A stretch of 64,000 bases of DNA, taken from Cricetomys ansorgei. Its lineage: Eukaryota; Chordata; Mammalia; Rodentia; Nesomyidae. Shown piece by piece: positions 47,266 to 59,044 of the stretch; the first letter of the stretch is position 1, and each line of letters starts with the position of its first letter. The position numbers and the translations under genes are program-made. The stretch spans positions 292,609-356,608 of the forward strand of contig JAMJFZ010000114.1 in assembly GCA_026225945.1 (NCBI GenBank), in the 5' to 3' direction. The notes under the pieces were generated by a model that worked only from the letters and a program-made list of their open reading frames with translations, was not told where the DNA came from and did no database searches.

Positions 47266-48084
47266 TCAGTGGCAGCAGAGTAGAAGGGTTTTAGATCTCC
47301 TTATACAGGTGCCTCTTACAACTTCAACAGCATAACATCTGTCTCTGCAGGAGCACACCTGGTTCCTCCATAGACCTAGTGACATGGAGATTATGAGGCA
47401 CTGAGGATTGGGTCTGACGTGTGTGGGAAAGGAAACTGAGGTGTTTTGTGTGGAATGTGTACTGTGACTTCCTCAGATCAAGCTGCATTAACATCTCTGT
47501 CAACAGAAATGAATACATATAACAAGTGCTGGTCACTCGGGATGTAAGACTTACCTCAGCAGCCTTCACTCCTGTGTGTGCCTGGCCCTCCACACACACA
47601 TAGAACATATTATCATCCGAGTCCTAGATTTAAAATTATCCTCTATGAAGTAAAATATGCTCTCTTTAGCTAAGTTTTTGATCCAGAAATATTTATTTCT
47701 ATCCATATCTTAAACTTGGTGAATCAGAGACAGACTTTAGAACAAAGTCTTCAGAGGAAGAACATCTCTTAAATGCATTTGTCTCTGACTTTTTACACGA
47801 GAGAGTTAATTAATTAACAAAGCTTGCAAGCAAAGTGGACCTTTCCAGACCTCATGCACAGCCCATGCCAAGCCTTCTCTTCTATCTCCAGTCCTCTACC
47901 ATGTGGGTGTCTTCACCTGATTCTTGAAAAACGGGGCTTTCCACACCTGCAAAGGAGATAGACGCGGTCTGGTCCTCTCCTGCTGACTGCTTCTGGTCTG
48001 GGGCTTTCTGGGCATCTCCTAGGAAGGCTCTGCCTGGGTCTGGAGGACCAGCAGAAAGGCGGTGATAAGGGCAGGTATCTTCAT
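47266..48084 (-). pseudogene. Alpha-defensin pseudogene C (single propiece frameshift)
   Basis: Exon 1 (47917-48084) starts with a signal peptide, MKIPALITAFLLVLQTQA, then reaches TAG at codon 22. Just past it the other frame reads as a normal acidic propiece, including GEDQTASISFAG. The exon is 168 nt against 172 in copies A, B and D, so the phase is also wrong. The donor is good (CAG|GTGAAG). After a 541-bp intron, exon 2 (47266-47375) is open in the expected phase and has all six cysteines: C-x1-C-x3-C-x9-C-x9-CC, ending CCH. Cys2-Cys3 is one residue shorter than the usual x4. The TATA position has decayed to GTGAATACAGG, and the TCF-like element is lost (CCTTGATG). A one-base reading error could mimic the frameshift, but the promoter changes support a real pseudogene. 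Confidence 0.8.
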
Positions 48085-48159
48085 GGCTGAGAGTCAGCTG
48101 GTGGATGGATGAGCAGAAACCAGGTGTGTGTGGGGTGAGGACTCATCCTGTATTCACGG

Positions 48160-50160
48160 GTCAGTCAGGAGAGAGCTCAGAGACAGGCTGTGCAGTGAGA
48201 CAAAGAGAGCATTGATGAGAAAAGGGAGGAACTTTTTCCCGTGAAGCCGCCTTGATGTTCCTGTGTTCTCCTGGCTTCCAGAAGGTTGATTTGTGTTCAG
48301 TGCCTGCTTGCTGAGGAGAATGACGATAGGAGTATTGCTGTCAACTCTTTATTATCTGTGTCAATATTTACTCATTAATATTTGCAAAGGGAAAAACACA
48401 AAAGTATCCCTTTTCTTCAATATTTTGGAACTGTTTGAAAAGAGGTGCCATTGATTCTTTTTAAAAAACATTTTGTAGGGTTCAGCAAGTGAAGCCAACT
48501 TATCCTAGGACTTTCCACGTGGAGATCCATAAGCATTCTAAAAGTTGCATGGGGTTGAGAGAAGCTCGTACTAGCAAAATATAAGCTTTGTGTAGACACA
48601 GGGGCCTGTTAAAACCCCCTCTAAACCACTGGTGTATACCGTGGACAATGTAGCATGGAGATAAGAAGTCCAAAAGTTTAAAGGAAATTTGCTTATTTTA
48701 TTTTTAGTAAGTATACAAAGTGACAGGTCATGTGATGATGTTTTCACATACATGTTGATAACCTTCATCTTCAATGACACCCAGGTCCTTTAAGTGGGGG
48801 TTGGGGAGTTGCTTTAACAAAAGTTGCTGGAGCAACTAGCTAGGTAATAAAATGCAGTAGAATTCTACCTCACACTATGTATAAAATTCAACCCAGAGTC
48901 AACCATGGGTTCTTACAGATGAAACCAAATACTGAACGAAAGAAGCACTCAAGTGTTCATCATCAAAATTAGTATTTTAAGCTTTGACCCTTTCCAGAAA
49001 GCCGGTAGAGTGATCTCAGCCACTGTGGTGTGTGTGCTTGTTCGTTGTGAGAGAGGGTCTTCCATAGCCTGCTCTGGCCATGGGTATTGCTGTCTTCCTG
49101 CCTGCTTCACTCTCGAGATGGGGTCACAGGCCTGTGCTCCAAGGCCTGACCTCAGTTGTGATTGAATGAGACATGTTTTGAGCCAGAAAAACACTAGATG
49201 CTGAGTCATAAAAAATCAGGACAGAGCTTCTTCTGCACTGGGTATGCAGGCTGTTTCTCAGAGGTCACCACCAGCATTCCTGCAGAGTCATAGTATCATT
49301 TTGAAACCTCTACAGCCATTCCTGGAGGTGTTCCTTTAAATCACATGGATATCCATTAATGGAACTGTATGGCATGTTTTTGAGGACTAATGAATGTTCC
49401 TGGGGCATTCTAAAAGAGAGAGCGTTATACACGACTGTGGATAAATATTTAAGCCGCCGAGAATCAAGGAAGCTTATCCTTTGTTTTTATTGCTCACAAG
49501 TTCACGGCAGTCCAACACCAAATAGAAGCAACATGCGGCATAAGCAGAAATGCAAGATCAGAGGAACACCAACAGGTTCAGGGATTATAAGGAAGCTTTG
49601 TGTTGTTCATTCCAAATCTCATGCCTTTCCCTCCTCCGATACATATACAAACATTAAAATCCAACCCCATTTTAAAGGACTCATTTTTCCGTGATCCACC
49701 TTGTAGTGACCAAATACAAACAAGATAAGCATCCTCCCCCTTCATAAGCGACCCGGATCCTGCAGCCCAGAAGAAGGCCCTTACCTCTGATCTGCCTTTG
49801 CCTCTTCACCCAGTCCTTACACTCACAACTAAACTAGTTCAATAGCCAGTCAGACATCTTGGAGCATGCACTGAAATGCAGTTTATTGAGACCCAGGTGT
49901 GTCTGTCTATTCTCCTCAGTTGCTCTGGTGTGCTTCCATATTGAAATGGCTTTTTGCATGAGATGCTGTGCCAGAGTTCAGACTAATTCAGGAAACCTGG
50001 ATCACCTCCCATAGAGAAGTAGATGGATGGCATGGCAGTGGCCAGCAGGTGGAACAGCTGTTTTAAAGTCTCTTATTTCCCCAGAGTTTGCAGAAGACTC
50101 TCAGTGCAGTACGGTTTGGCATCAGGCTCCAGTCTGCTGAACCCTAAATATCACTGCATT
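48160..50160. other. Intergenic, no gene seen
   Basis: Upstream flank of pseudogene C; about 48160-48400 is related to the upstream flanks of the other alpha-defensin copies. No further gene seen. Confidence 0.35.
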
Positions 50161-50177
50161 AGGTCCAAAGCAGGTAT

Positions 50178-50510
50178 GGCAGAAAGAGAGAGACAGAGAG
50201 ACAGAGACAGAGACAGAGACAGAGAGAGGGGGAAGGAACGGAGGGATGGAGGGAGGGAGGGAGAGGGAAAAGGAAGGGTGAAAATGAGGGGGTGGGAGAG
50301 GGAGAGCAAGAAAAAGAAGAAGAAGGAGGAGGAGAAGGAGAAGGAGAAGGAGAAGGAGAAGGAGAAGGAGAAGAAGAAGAAGAAGAAGAAGAAGAAGAAG
50401 AAGAAGAAGAAGAAGAAGAAGAAGAAGAAGAAGAAGAAGAAGAAGAAGAAGAAGAAGAAGAAGAAGAAGAAGAAGAAAAGGGAAGAGTGAGGACAGAGAG
50501 CAGAAAAAGG
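50178..50510. repeat. Purine-rich simple repeat with long (AAG)n core
   Basis: GAGACA units, then GGAGGG, then GGAGAA, then about 37 AAG units (about 50368-50478). Positions 50308-50487 are pure purine on the plus strand. The poly-Lys, poly-Glu and poly-Ser open frames here are artefacts. Confidence 0.97.
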
Positions 50511-50981
50511 GAGACAGTGTGACTTGCTGGGAGAAGCTGGAATCTATGAATTAACATATCTTCTGAGCATCATTGAGGGTGTTAGTTCACAAAAGCAATT
50601 GCAAATCCGTGTTATCACTTCAGAATTTGGAAGGCTTGAGCATCTCCTTTGATTTTACTGGAGTTAAACTAGTACCTTAAAAATGACTTTAAAAAAAAAA
50701 AAGGAAACAGAATAAATGTGGGAGCATTCTCACATATCCGTGCTCAAATACACCTGTTCAATATGGTAGGTGGTTGTTAAGGATTGGAGGCTGTAGGCCC
50801 ATAGTTCCCTGTGCTGCCCACCAGGATCCGGGAGCCTGAACAGGTGACATGAGATGTTGTGATGAGCAAGCGAGCGTTCTCGGGCACCCAATTCGTCTTG
50901 CTGTACCTCCATGTGTCATGGCGTTTCTCTTTATGTAAGTGAGCATCAGTCACATTTTCCCTGGAAGCCCATTATCATGCA

Positions 50982-51110
50982 AGGTGATGGATGTCTGTAA
51001 CCACAGCACTCAGAAGGTAGAGGTAGGAGAAGCAGAAATTCAAGGTTAGCTTTGAATACATAGCAAGTTGAGGTGAAGATTTTATCTCAAAAGAACAAAC
51101 CAAGCAAAAA
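50982..51110 (+). mobile_element. Degraded B1-related SINE
   Basis: 'GGTGATGGATGTCTGTAACC', ACAGCACTCAGAAGGTAGAG and TTCAAGGTTAGC keep the order of a B1-type head and middle, followed by 'TATCTCAAAAGAACAAACCA' and an A-rich tail. Confidence 0.5.
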
Positions 51111-51184
51111 CAAAATAAAGATTTGCAAACTATGTAGATATCATGTGTGTGTGTATGTTTGCACATGTATGTGTGCATATGTAT

Positions 51185-51208
51185 GTGTGTGTGTGTGTGT
51201 GTGTGTGT
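51185..51208. repeat. (TG)n microsatellite
   Basis: About 12 TG units. Confidence 0.9.
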
Positions 51209-51210
51209 AT

Positions 51211-52630
51211 AGTTAGTTAAATAGTTGGATTTTACCTGTATTCTAAAGTGTTTGATATAGATTATATAATTTATGTACTTTTTATGTTCTGCATTACAAC
51301 AAAATTATATCAACACAAAATGTGGAAATATGTGGATATATCTGTTTATTACAATGTGGTACAGGATATGTTTTTAATCTTTGGCAAATCATAAATTGTG
51401 TTTATTATGAGTTCAGAAAATCAAACCAACCAAAATGGAAAAGGAAATGATGCCAACATCCTTGAAAAATACTTGTACCACTATGTTAATGGCCGCCTCA
51501 TTCACTGCAGCCAGGAGAGAGAACCCACACAAGGGTCCTTCAGAGGACAACTAGGCTGTCACTAGAAGGACACGGTGGACAAGGGTTCAAGGTCAGTGGG
51601 CATGCAGTTGATCAAAAGACAGACCAAAATGGAGGAGGTAGGAAGAGTCAAATCCTAACCTACAAGGGCACTGGACCAGTCTATCAGACACAGGCATTTT
51701 AGCTTCTCTTGGAAGAGAAGAAGGCAGTCTCTGGAAGGATGCCATGCTATGGTCTGTATGGTGGGCAGCATGGGACACAGGAAAGTTATACTGTCCCAGC
51801 ACAGGCTTTGAAGATGTAGGCTGCTGCTACTGTTGTCCTTTACACAGACTGGGTTTTCCTGCTGTCACTCCCCTAAATGCCTGATGTTTTAAGCATTAGA
51901 ACCCTGGGATTCTGCAGCCTCAATCAGGATGGTGGGTTGCATGGATCATTGCCCTATGTATCACCCCCCCCACCCCCGCCAGCTGCCCATGTGAAGCTGT
52001 ATTTTACAGGCAGTATCAGATTCTCAACAGCTTAGCACAATCTGAGAAGTGTAGATATGAGTATCTTAAGATACCTAATCCTAGATATCTTAAGATGTAG
52101 GTAAAGACCTGAGCACATGGACTCTGTGCTTTCAAAAGCCAGGCCTACATATATCGAGTCCAGCCCCACCAGGTGTGGACAGATAGTTTTGGTAACCAGT
52201 ATATCTTGGTGGGACTTCCTGATTTGCTTCCTATTTAATATCTCTTTGCTGCTAACCTTTCTTAACGCTACTTAAAGTTGTGTCTGTGGAGCTGATACAA
52301 ATCTATGGCTTCATGGGCAGATATATTATCAGTTAAATCCTAACATTTAGAGTGAGGATTTTGGTTTCTTTGAGAAGTTAAGTGACTGTGACTATGGGAA
52401 GTGAAGATAATCGCGAGGTTTTCTATCGCTCACATCACCAATGACTTGGAGAGTGGTTCTACTACACATGAGGCAGATCACAAGACGAGAGACGGGAGTG
52501 ATGACAGCAGCACTGTCCTTTCTATCATTCATCAGAAATCCATGGTATAGTCTTGACATTCCCACCAACTGGATCCTGAAATTTCTTTATATCATTCTGG
52601 TGTTTGGTTCCCAGCGTCTTGTTTAGAGAC
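51211..52630. other. Intergenic, no gene seen
   Basis: No gene seen. A part near 51440-51560 may be an eroded L1 ORF2 piece. A 14-bp perfect palindrome is at 52061-52074. Confidence 0.35.
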
Positions 52631-52633
52631 AAC

Positions 52634-52685
<52 letters not shown>
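52634..52685. repeat. (AC)n microsatellite
   Basis: About 25 uninterrupted AC units, just beyond the poly(A) signal of defensin gene D. Confidence 0.97.
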
Positions 52686-52688
<3 letters not shown>

Positions 52689-52706
52689 AGAACTTGCTGC
52701 AAGGAC

Positions 52707-52712
52707 TTTATT
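52707..52712 (-). terminator. AATAAA signal of alpha-defensin gene D
   Basis: On the minus strand AATAAA lies about 109 nt after the stop codon at 52821-52823. Confidence 0.7.
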
Positions 52713-52820
52713 TAGATATAAAAGAGGAAGAAACTCAAGGACACAGCATGGGACCAAGAGCAGTATTCTTCAAGTTCCCAACCCATATGATAAACCCATT
52801 CTTCCTCTTGTTTTCACTGC

Positions 52821-53707
52821 TCAGCTGCAGCAGAGTCGGAAGATGATTCCACGGTAACGGCAAAACCCATAGAGGCGTTCTTGACCATTACAGCCGCCTA
52901 ATCTGCAGTAGCAGCTCAAGCCCGACAGCACATCTGGGGATATAGAGATAATACAAGACAGTAAGTGTCAGGTCAGCAAGGAGGAAGAGGTCCTGGTCAC
53001 GATACACGCTGAGTCCAGTGGGTTCCCCACATCCATCAATGCTGACAGCAGTATGAGCAAACACAATCAATACAAACGAACACACGTGGTAAGCATGCAA
53101 CCTGTACAAAACTGAAGACCAATCTCCATTTGTATTAATTTTGTCTGGTGTTTTTGCACTCCTGCTATCATACATTTTTGTTGTATGCACCCTGTCATTA
53201 CATAAATATCTCAACATACACCTCCAGTTTCCAGGACCTAGTGGATGCAATACAATATTTTCCCCATGACCAGATCTAGATACTTAGGACTAGAGAATAA
53301 AACTAGTCACTATGTCTCTTTAGGTAGTAAGCCACGGGATATTCACGAACCTATCTTGCAATAAAGAATAAATAAATAAACAAACAAACACTTGCTGAAA
53401 GAAATTAATTTATTTGGCCCTTGCTATTCAATGAGAAAAACAAAGAAGTAATAAGGTCACTTAGGTGACCAAGTTCAGAACGTATCTCCATCTCTTCCCT
53501 CTACTCCTCATCTCTAACGTGCTAGCATCTCTCACCTGGGTTTTGAAGAGCAGTGCGTTCATCCCCTTCGAATGATATGACCACATCCCGGTTCGCCTCT
53601 CCCAGCTGCTCCTGGACTGGAATCTCCTCACCTCTTGGTTGGAGACGTCCTGCCTGGGTCTGGAGGGCCAGCAGGAGAAGGGCAGTGAGCAGAGGGAGTG
53701 TCCTCAT
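52821..53707 (-). CDS. Alpha-defensin, two coding exons, intact (gene D)
   Basis: A secreted antimicrobial peptide precursor of 94 aa. Exon 1 (53536-53707) encodes the signal peptide, starting MRTLPLLTALLLLALQTQA, and an acidic propiece that would neutralise the cationic mature part. The donor is CCAG|GTGAGA in phase 1. A 602-bp intron ends TATATCCCCAG. Exon 2 (52821-52933) continues the frame and ends CCS-stop. Cysteine spacing is canonical: C-x1-C-x4-C-x9-C-x9-CC. The Arg after Cys2, the Glu-Arg pair and the Gly two residues before Cys4 (ERLYGFC), needed for the defensin fold, are present. Net mature charge is about +4. The signal resembles rat neutrophil defensins (RatNP) rather than the MKTL type of copies A and B. 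Unlike A and B, the TATA segment is missing upstream. A 5' UTR exon further upstream, as in myeloid alpha-defensins, would explain this but was not identified. Symbol withheld. Confidence 0.87.
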
Positions 53708-53879
53708 GGCTGTGGGTTTCCTAGGGGGTGGAAAAGAACAGGAACCAAGTGTGTGTGGGGTATGTGAAGAGAAGGGTCTGAGACAGGCTCTGCGGGTGGA
53801 GAGGGTCTACACTGATAAGAAGAGGGATTTGTCCTCAAGGTCCTTTTGATAGTCTTAGGGTCTGCTTGCACAGTGGGTT

Positions 53880-54574
53880 GGTTGATGTGTGTCTGGTGAC
53901 TGGCTGTGGTTAAAGCTGCTGATGAGGAGGAGGACTCTGCTATTGTGTCCTGTTATCACTTAGATTTTGGACTTACCACCTGAAAGAGTATTTACTTTTC
54001 AATGTGAAAAAAGGAAAGAAATAGTACTTTCTTGCATTAAGTTCAAGTAAACAATACTTCTAAACCTCAGAAGATGGATTCTGATGCCTTCTCAAGTTGT
54101 GGACGCTAGGGTCAGACCTGGATCTTGATGATGTAGAGAGCCAGCGCTTGTTAGGTTTCTGGTTACAGCAGCTGTGATGACCACATTGACTTTATCAAAC
54201 TGTGAGGGAAATAAGCGCTTGGGATTCCAGGAAAGTCACTGGTGTCAGAAAAAGGAATGCTCATTCTTTCCACCTCTATGCAAAAAAGAGTGACAACTGA
54301 GACTGTAAGCTATTAAAGCATACGAACCAATGATGAGACACAGTTGGGTCTTTATTTCAAATAAAATGAATTAAGGACCCAGGCATAAGACAGGAAAACG
54401 TAAAAACACTAAAAAAAAAAAAATGCAGAGCTGGGTCTGGACAGTGGTTTCCTGTATAACACCAAAGGCACCAGGAACAGAGCGAAGGGGAGCAGGTGGG
54501 ATTATACTGGACTGTACAGCTTCTAGGTGGGGGAGGAAAAGAGCACTGGAGTTAAAAGACAAACTAGAGCATGG
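53880..54574. other. Intergenic, no gene seen
   Basis: Upstream of gene D. About 53840-53990 is related to the upstream regions of copies A-C. No 5' UTR exon could be identified. Confidence 0.3.
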
Positions 54575-54735
54575 TGGGAAAGACTGGAAAAGCATACATG
54601 TGATATGAAACCAATCTCCAAAATATATAGGCAACACGTGCAACTCAATAACGAAAACCAAGCCAAACAATAAAGTCAGTGAGCCCAGAGAGGTAATTCT
54701 TAAAATAGAAAGACATTTTAAAGATATTATTGTCC
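54575..54735 (+). mobile_element. L1 ORF2 fragment
   Basis: 'AATCTCCAAAATATATAGGC', AACACGTGCAACTCAATAAC and the following A-rich AACCAAGCCAAACAATAAAG match the conserved L1 ORF2 order by pattern. Part of the 170-codon minus frame at 54371-54883 overlaps it antisense, so that frame is not a gene. Confidence 0.5.
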
Positions 54736-54739
54736 CTAC

Positions 54740-56084
54740 CTGGATGACGAGTAAGACGTCTGTTTTGAAAAACAGCTTTGTAAGTTTCTCCTCAACCAGT
54801 AACTGCTGTCCTGAGCAGCTGCCAGAAGCCCAGACAGAAAAGCCCTTGAAGTGTGTCTGCATGTGTGGGCTCCTACAGAGCATCCTTGCCTTAGGGAGTC
54901 AGTTGCAGCCACGTCTCAATGACATATCCATACTTTAAAAGTTCAAGGGGCTTCCATTACTTACAGATCCTTGGGTTAGGCAGGGAGAGCAGAGCAGGAG
55001 AGACAGCACTCCTCTGTCCAAGGATTTGGGATACAGCAGCAGCTGAACCCCAGGCTTCCCCTGTTTAATGGTCTCTTGTGATGTCCTAATTTTTTTGTGG
55101 TTAATTTCTATTGGATACTTTGAACATGTGTGGTGCAAGGACAGTTAGGCAATTTGGAAAAACTTGGGGCAAAGCAGAACTTCCCAGAGGGACTTTTATC
55201 TGTCTTGTCCAGGACTAGACAACACTTATTTGTATCAGTATCACAGAGTGGAGCCTGTGCTGCATAGCCCTGTAAGCCGAGGCTCTGTCACTGATTTCAG
55301 AGAGTATGAAGGAGCACACAGGAAACATGTGGCTTACAGATCATGGCTTATGCGTTGTGAAGAGGACTAGAATAAATATTCAATGAACACGTAGAGAAGG
55401 ACTTGACAGCTATTTCTCAGTGAGCCTCCGGAGGACCTGAGTTAAGACCATCAGCACTAGTTAAGCCATTCAGCGGAGTAAGGATGTTGCACTAAGCTAA
55501 GACAGTACATTAGTTCTGCTGTGTGGCTGTACGGGTCCTAATGGAATCTCCCGTGTGACTGGTGTGCACACAGCATGCCATGCTCTTGAGGGACCAGATG
55601 CAAGCTTCCTTGCCCACTAGATAAGGCTAAGCAGTTAGCTAGAGTCACATGGGCAAAACACTTACCAGATTGTTTCTTAGACATAATGTCTTCTGGATGT
55701 CCCACAGGCTGCACAGATGACAGAGGAATTGGCACCAGCTGGTCTTAGCAAGTGATGTGTGCTCAGAGGCATTTTGCCTAAGTCAACACTGGTCCCAGAT
55801 AAGGCTCCTGTTAGACCAAGCATGACCAGAATGCACAGTGAATGCTGGAGTTGCAAAGGGTCTCCGCTATACACTCCTTAGTAGGGCAAACATTGCTTTA
55901 AGATGGCTTCAGATTCTTTGACACTTTCCCTCAGAAGGCAGGCTTGCCCCAGCTCCTCTTGATCATATACCTGGTAATTTCTGGACAAGTAGCAAGGTCT
56001 CACACATGTCCCGAGGCTGCATTTGTGTATCCAATACTTGAAATATTAATACTTTGGCTTTCTCCTTATTGGATAATACTGTGA
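54740..56084. other. Intergenic, no gene seen
   Basis: No supported gene. Confidence 0.4.
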
Positions 56085-56450
56085 TCTGAATGCTTAAATC
56101 TTACTAAAATTAATGTGTGAACCGCCCTCCCCAAGTGGTTGTGACATTCACAAAGGGGATCTTCTGGCAGGAGATCAGGTTAAAAGGGAAGAAACCTGGT
56201 GGATATGGAAATTCTCTTTTATAAGAGATGCAGGGAATTGACTTGTCCCTTTCATCAGGTGGGAACACTTCCTGAAAGTATCATTTATAAACCAGGAAGT
56301 GGGCCATAGTATAGAGTAAACCTTCTGATACTTTCATCTTAGATTTCACAGCCTTCAGAACTAGGAAACAGGTACCATCTGCTGTGTCTGATTATTATGT
56401 GACCTGACCGGGGTTTCGTATTATACCAGTCAAAGTAGACTAAGGCAGAT
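56085..56450 (+). mobile_element. MaLR-type LTR (MLT1-like)
   Basis: Follows the MaLR LTR order: TGATCTGAATGCTTAAATCT, a GGGGATCTT segment, TATAAGAGATGCAGG, 'TATAAACCAGGAAGTGGGCC', 'AGCCTTCAGAACTAGGAAAC', and an end at 'AAAGTAGACTAAGGCA'. Confidence 0.7.
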
Positions 56451-56451
56451 G

Positions 56452-58532
56452 TTCGCACTGGAACCCATCTCTCATACTTTGGGAACCCCGAGTCTTATGG
56501 GAGAGACAACAAGGAAGAACTGAGGCCCATGGTAGTGGTGGCTCAGAAATATTTACAGCCAGCTTTGTCGGGAAAGAAAAGTTTTGATTTCTAATGTTTT
56601 CAAATACCTGTCATTAAAACCCACTCGGCTTTCAGACAGGGACAGCTGTTCATGACTCCACCCTCCTGAGGCAGGATAGATGGCTGCAGTCTGCACATCT
56701 GGTCTCAGCTCACATCCCCCCTGAGCTTCCTCTTGACACCAGCACTGACTTGCCCACCACACAGAAGAGTTCTTCCTCAGTATACTCCGCAGATGCTAGA
56801 GCACCACTCCTCGCATGTGGCTGCCCAACATTTAGGTGGTAAATGTGAGTTGGAGCACATGATGTGTGTCCTGTTTGACATCCATTTCTTACAATGGTTT
56901 CTTACACGGCTGTAGGAGAGCAGAGAATGACCATATGCATAAGGAGAGAACCTGTGACTTGGGTGGGTTATCATGTCCATCAGCTTTTGCTTCGTCGAGG
57001 TATAGATGGAGCAGGACTTCACCTCTTCACTTAAGTTCTCAAGAATAACCCAGAACACATCATAGCTAGGTGACAAAAAGTCCTGCACTCTTTGGGATGT
57101 TTTGATAAACAACTTCTTAATCAGTTTTTCATCAAGATTTCTGCAATAGAGATGCAGGATTAGTGTGCAGCCCCAGTGCTGTTCAGGTCTCTGTCCATGA
57201 GAATGCATTTAATGGGAGGTGCATGGCCTTGGAGTTTTCTAGAACATGAGGGAAAAAAGCAAGAATTTGTTTTTCTAGGATGTTAAGCTAGTAAGGCACC
57301 ATAGATCATTCAGCCTGCCATTTGATGAAGAGCCATCAGAGAAGAAAAAGAAAAGTCAGCATGTAGTAGTACGCTACAATCTTTTACCCTCGATTTAGGG
57401 AAAGAGAAAGGAAAGATAGAAATTGTCACCGCTTTCTAAGGACAGCAACTCAACCAACGAACCACCAACGAATGCCCACCTCCATCTCAGGGCTTCAGAC
57501 CTTTTATTCCCTAAGCCAAAAGTTCCCATAAACCCACGTGGCATGCAATCCCAAAGACAAGCTACAGGTGCCAGAATGACTGCAGCTAACCAAATTATAG
57601 CCACCTGCATCAAGCATTCCAAATCCAATTTGTAAACATCTATCACACCTGGGGTGGGAATGCAACTCTAATCCAGTTGCCATTTTGCGTTTTTAAAGGA
57701 ACCAAAATTACCAAAAACTTCTTCCAAGGTACCCTCTACATCAGCTCAACACTTATTCCTTGAACCAGCCAGTTTCTCCAGTCAGGATTCCTCTTACCAT
57801 TCTTAAAAGATGGAGTGAAGATCCTGCCTCAGCTTGAGGTGGTTCCTTAACTTTGAATCCAAGACTCATCCAAGTCCAATCCAACCAAGACTTGGATCCA
57901 GTTAATACACATGGGAAAAATGAGCAACCTAATTTAGAAATTCAACATGACGGACCCAGTTACAAGTGTTCTGGGTATAGTCCGGGTATCAGAGATCCCA
58001 GTTGATTCTAAGGGACAACTTTATTGAGGATAATTATCAAAGGACCAGGCTCAGCCAAGTCAGAGAGTTGGAGGCAGTGGCATAGGCTACAAACCAGGAG
58101 TTTTAGGTTGACACCCGAAGGAAGGCAAATCCAGGCAATGGCAAGTGCGGGCATGTGGTCATTGGCTAGAAGGCTGAGGAGAGTAAGGAGAGGCTCATTG
58201 TCTTTCTAGGGAATAAGGTACTGAGAGCCTGGGAGGGTGAACCTCTGCTCCACATTACATTGGAGAACCTTTTCTCTAACCTACACGTTTCTGAAATGAT
58301 TTGTGGAGCTTTGAGTGGGAAAGAGAAGTTTCAAGAGTACAGAAAACATACATTTTCTTAATCCCTTATATTTTGTTTCTGATTGTAGAAAGAATGCAGA
58401 AAACCAAACTTTCAAATATAAATGATTTCTTTATGTTGGAGAGAGAGACGATTTTGTGTATTGTAGCTCTGTACAATATTGCTAAGAGATGGCATCAACC
58501 CCATGTTCCTCGGTGCATGAAAAAACAGAAAG
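56452..58532. other. Intergenic, no gene seen
   Basis: No supported gene. The 143-codon minus frame at 56777-57208 has no recognised domain. Confidence 0.4.
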
Positions 58533-58987
58533 TCACACACACCACACAGACAACTACATACACACACACATGCACACAGACACACACATACCACACACAC
58601 ACATACACCACATACACATACACACCTCACAGACACACACACATACACACACACATACACAGACACACCACAAAAACACACACAAACACACACACACACA
58701 TTGCACACAGACACACACATACACACACACATGACACACACAGCACTATACACACACATATACACACACAGACACACACAGACACACACACACATACTAC
58801 ACACACACACACACACATACACACAATGCACAGACACAGACACACACAGAAACACACCACAGACACACAGACACACACACACACACACACACAAACATTC
58901 ACAAAAGACAGACACACACACACACAGACACACACAGATACACACACACACAGATACACACACCACACACATGCAGACAGACACAGA

Positions 58988-59039
<52 letters not shown>
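58533..59039. repeat. Long interrupted (AC)n tract
   Basis: About 500 bp of CA repeats broken by AGAC, ATAC and CCAC variants, ending in a pure (AC)n run (about 58994-59037). The 253-, 226- and 135-codon frames across it are artefacts. Confidence 0.97.
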
Positions 59040-59041
<2 letters not shown>

Positions 59042-59044
59042 GGA

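Noticed and set aside
50023..50557. Lys-, Glu- and Ser-rich frames of 76-155 codons
   Set aside because: Translations of the AAG/GGA microsatellite in different frames and strands.
54371..54883. 170-codon open frame on the minus strand with hydrophobic segments
   Set aside because: Partly antisense to an L1 ORF2 fragment; hydrophobicity comes from reading purine-rich sequence antisense. Within chance expectation.
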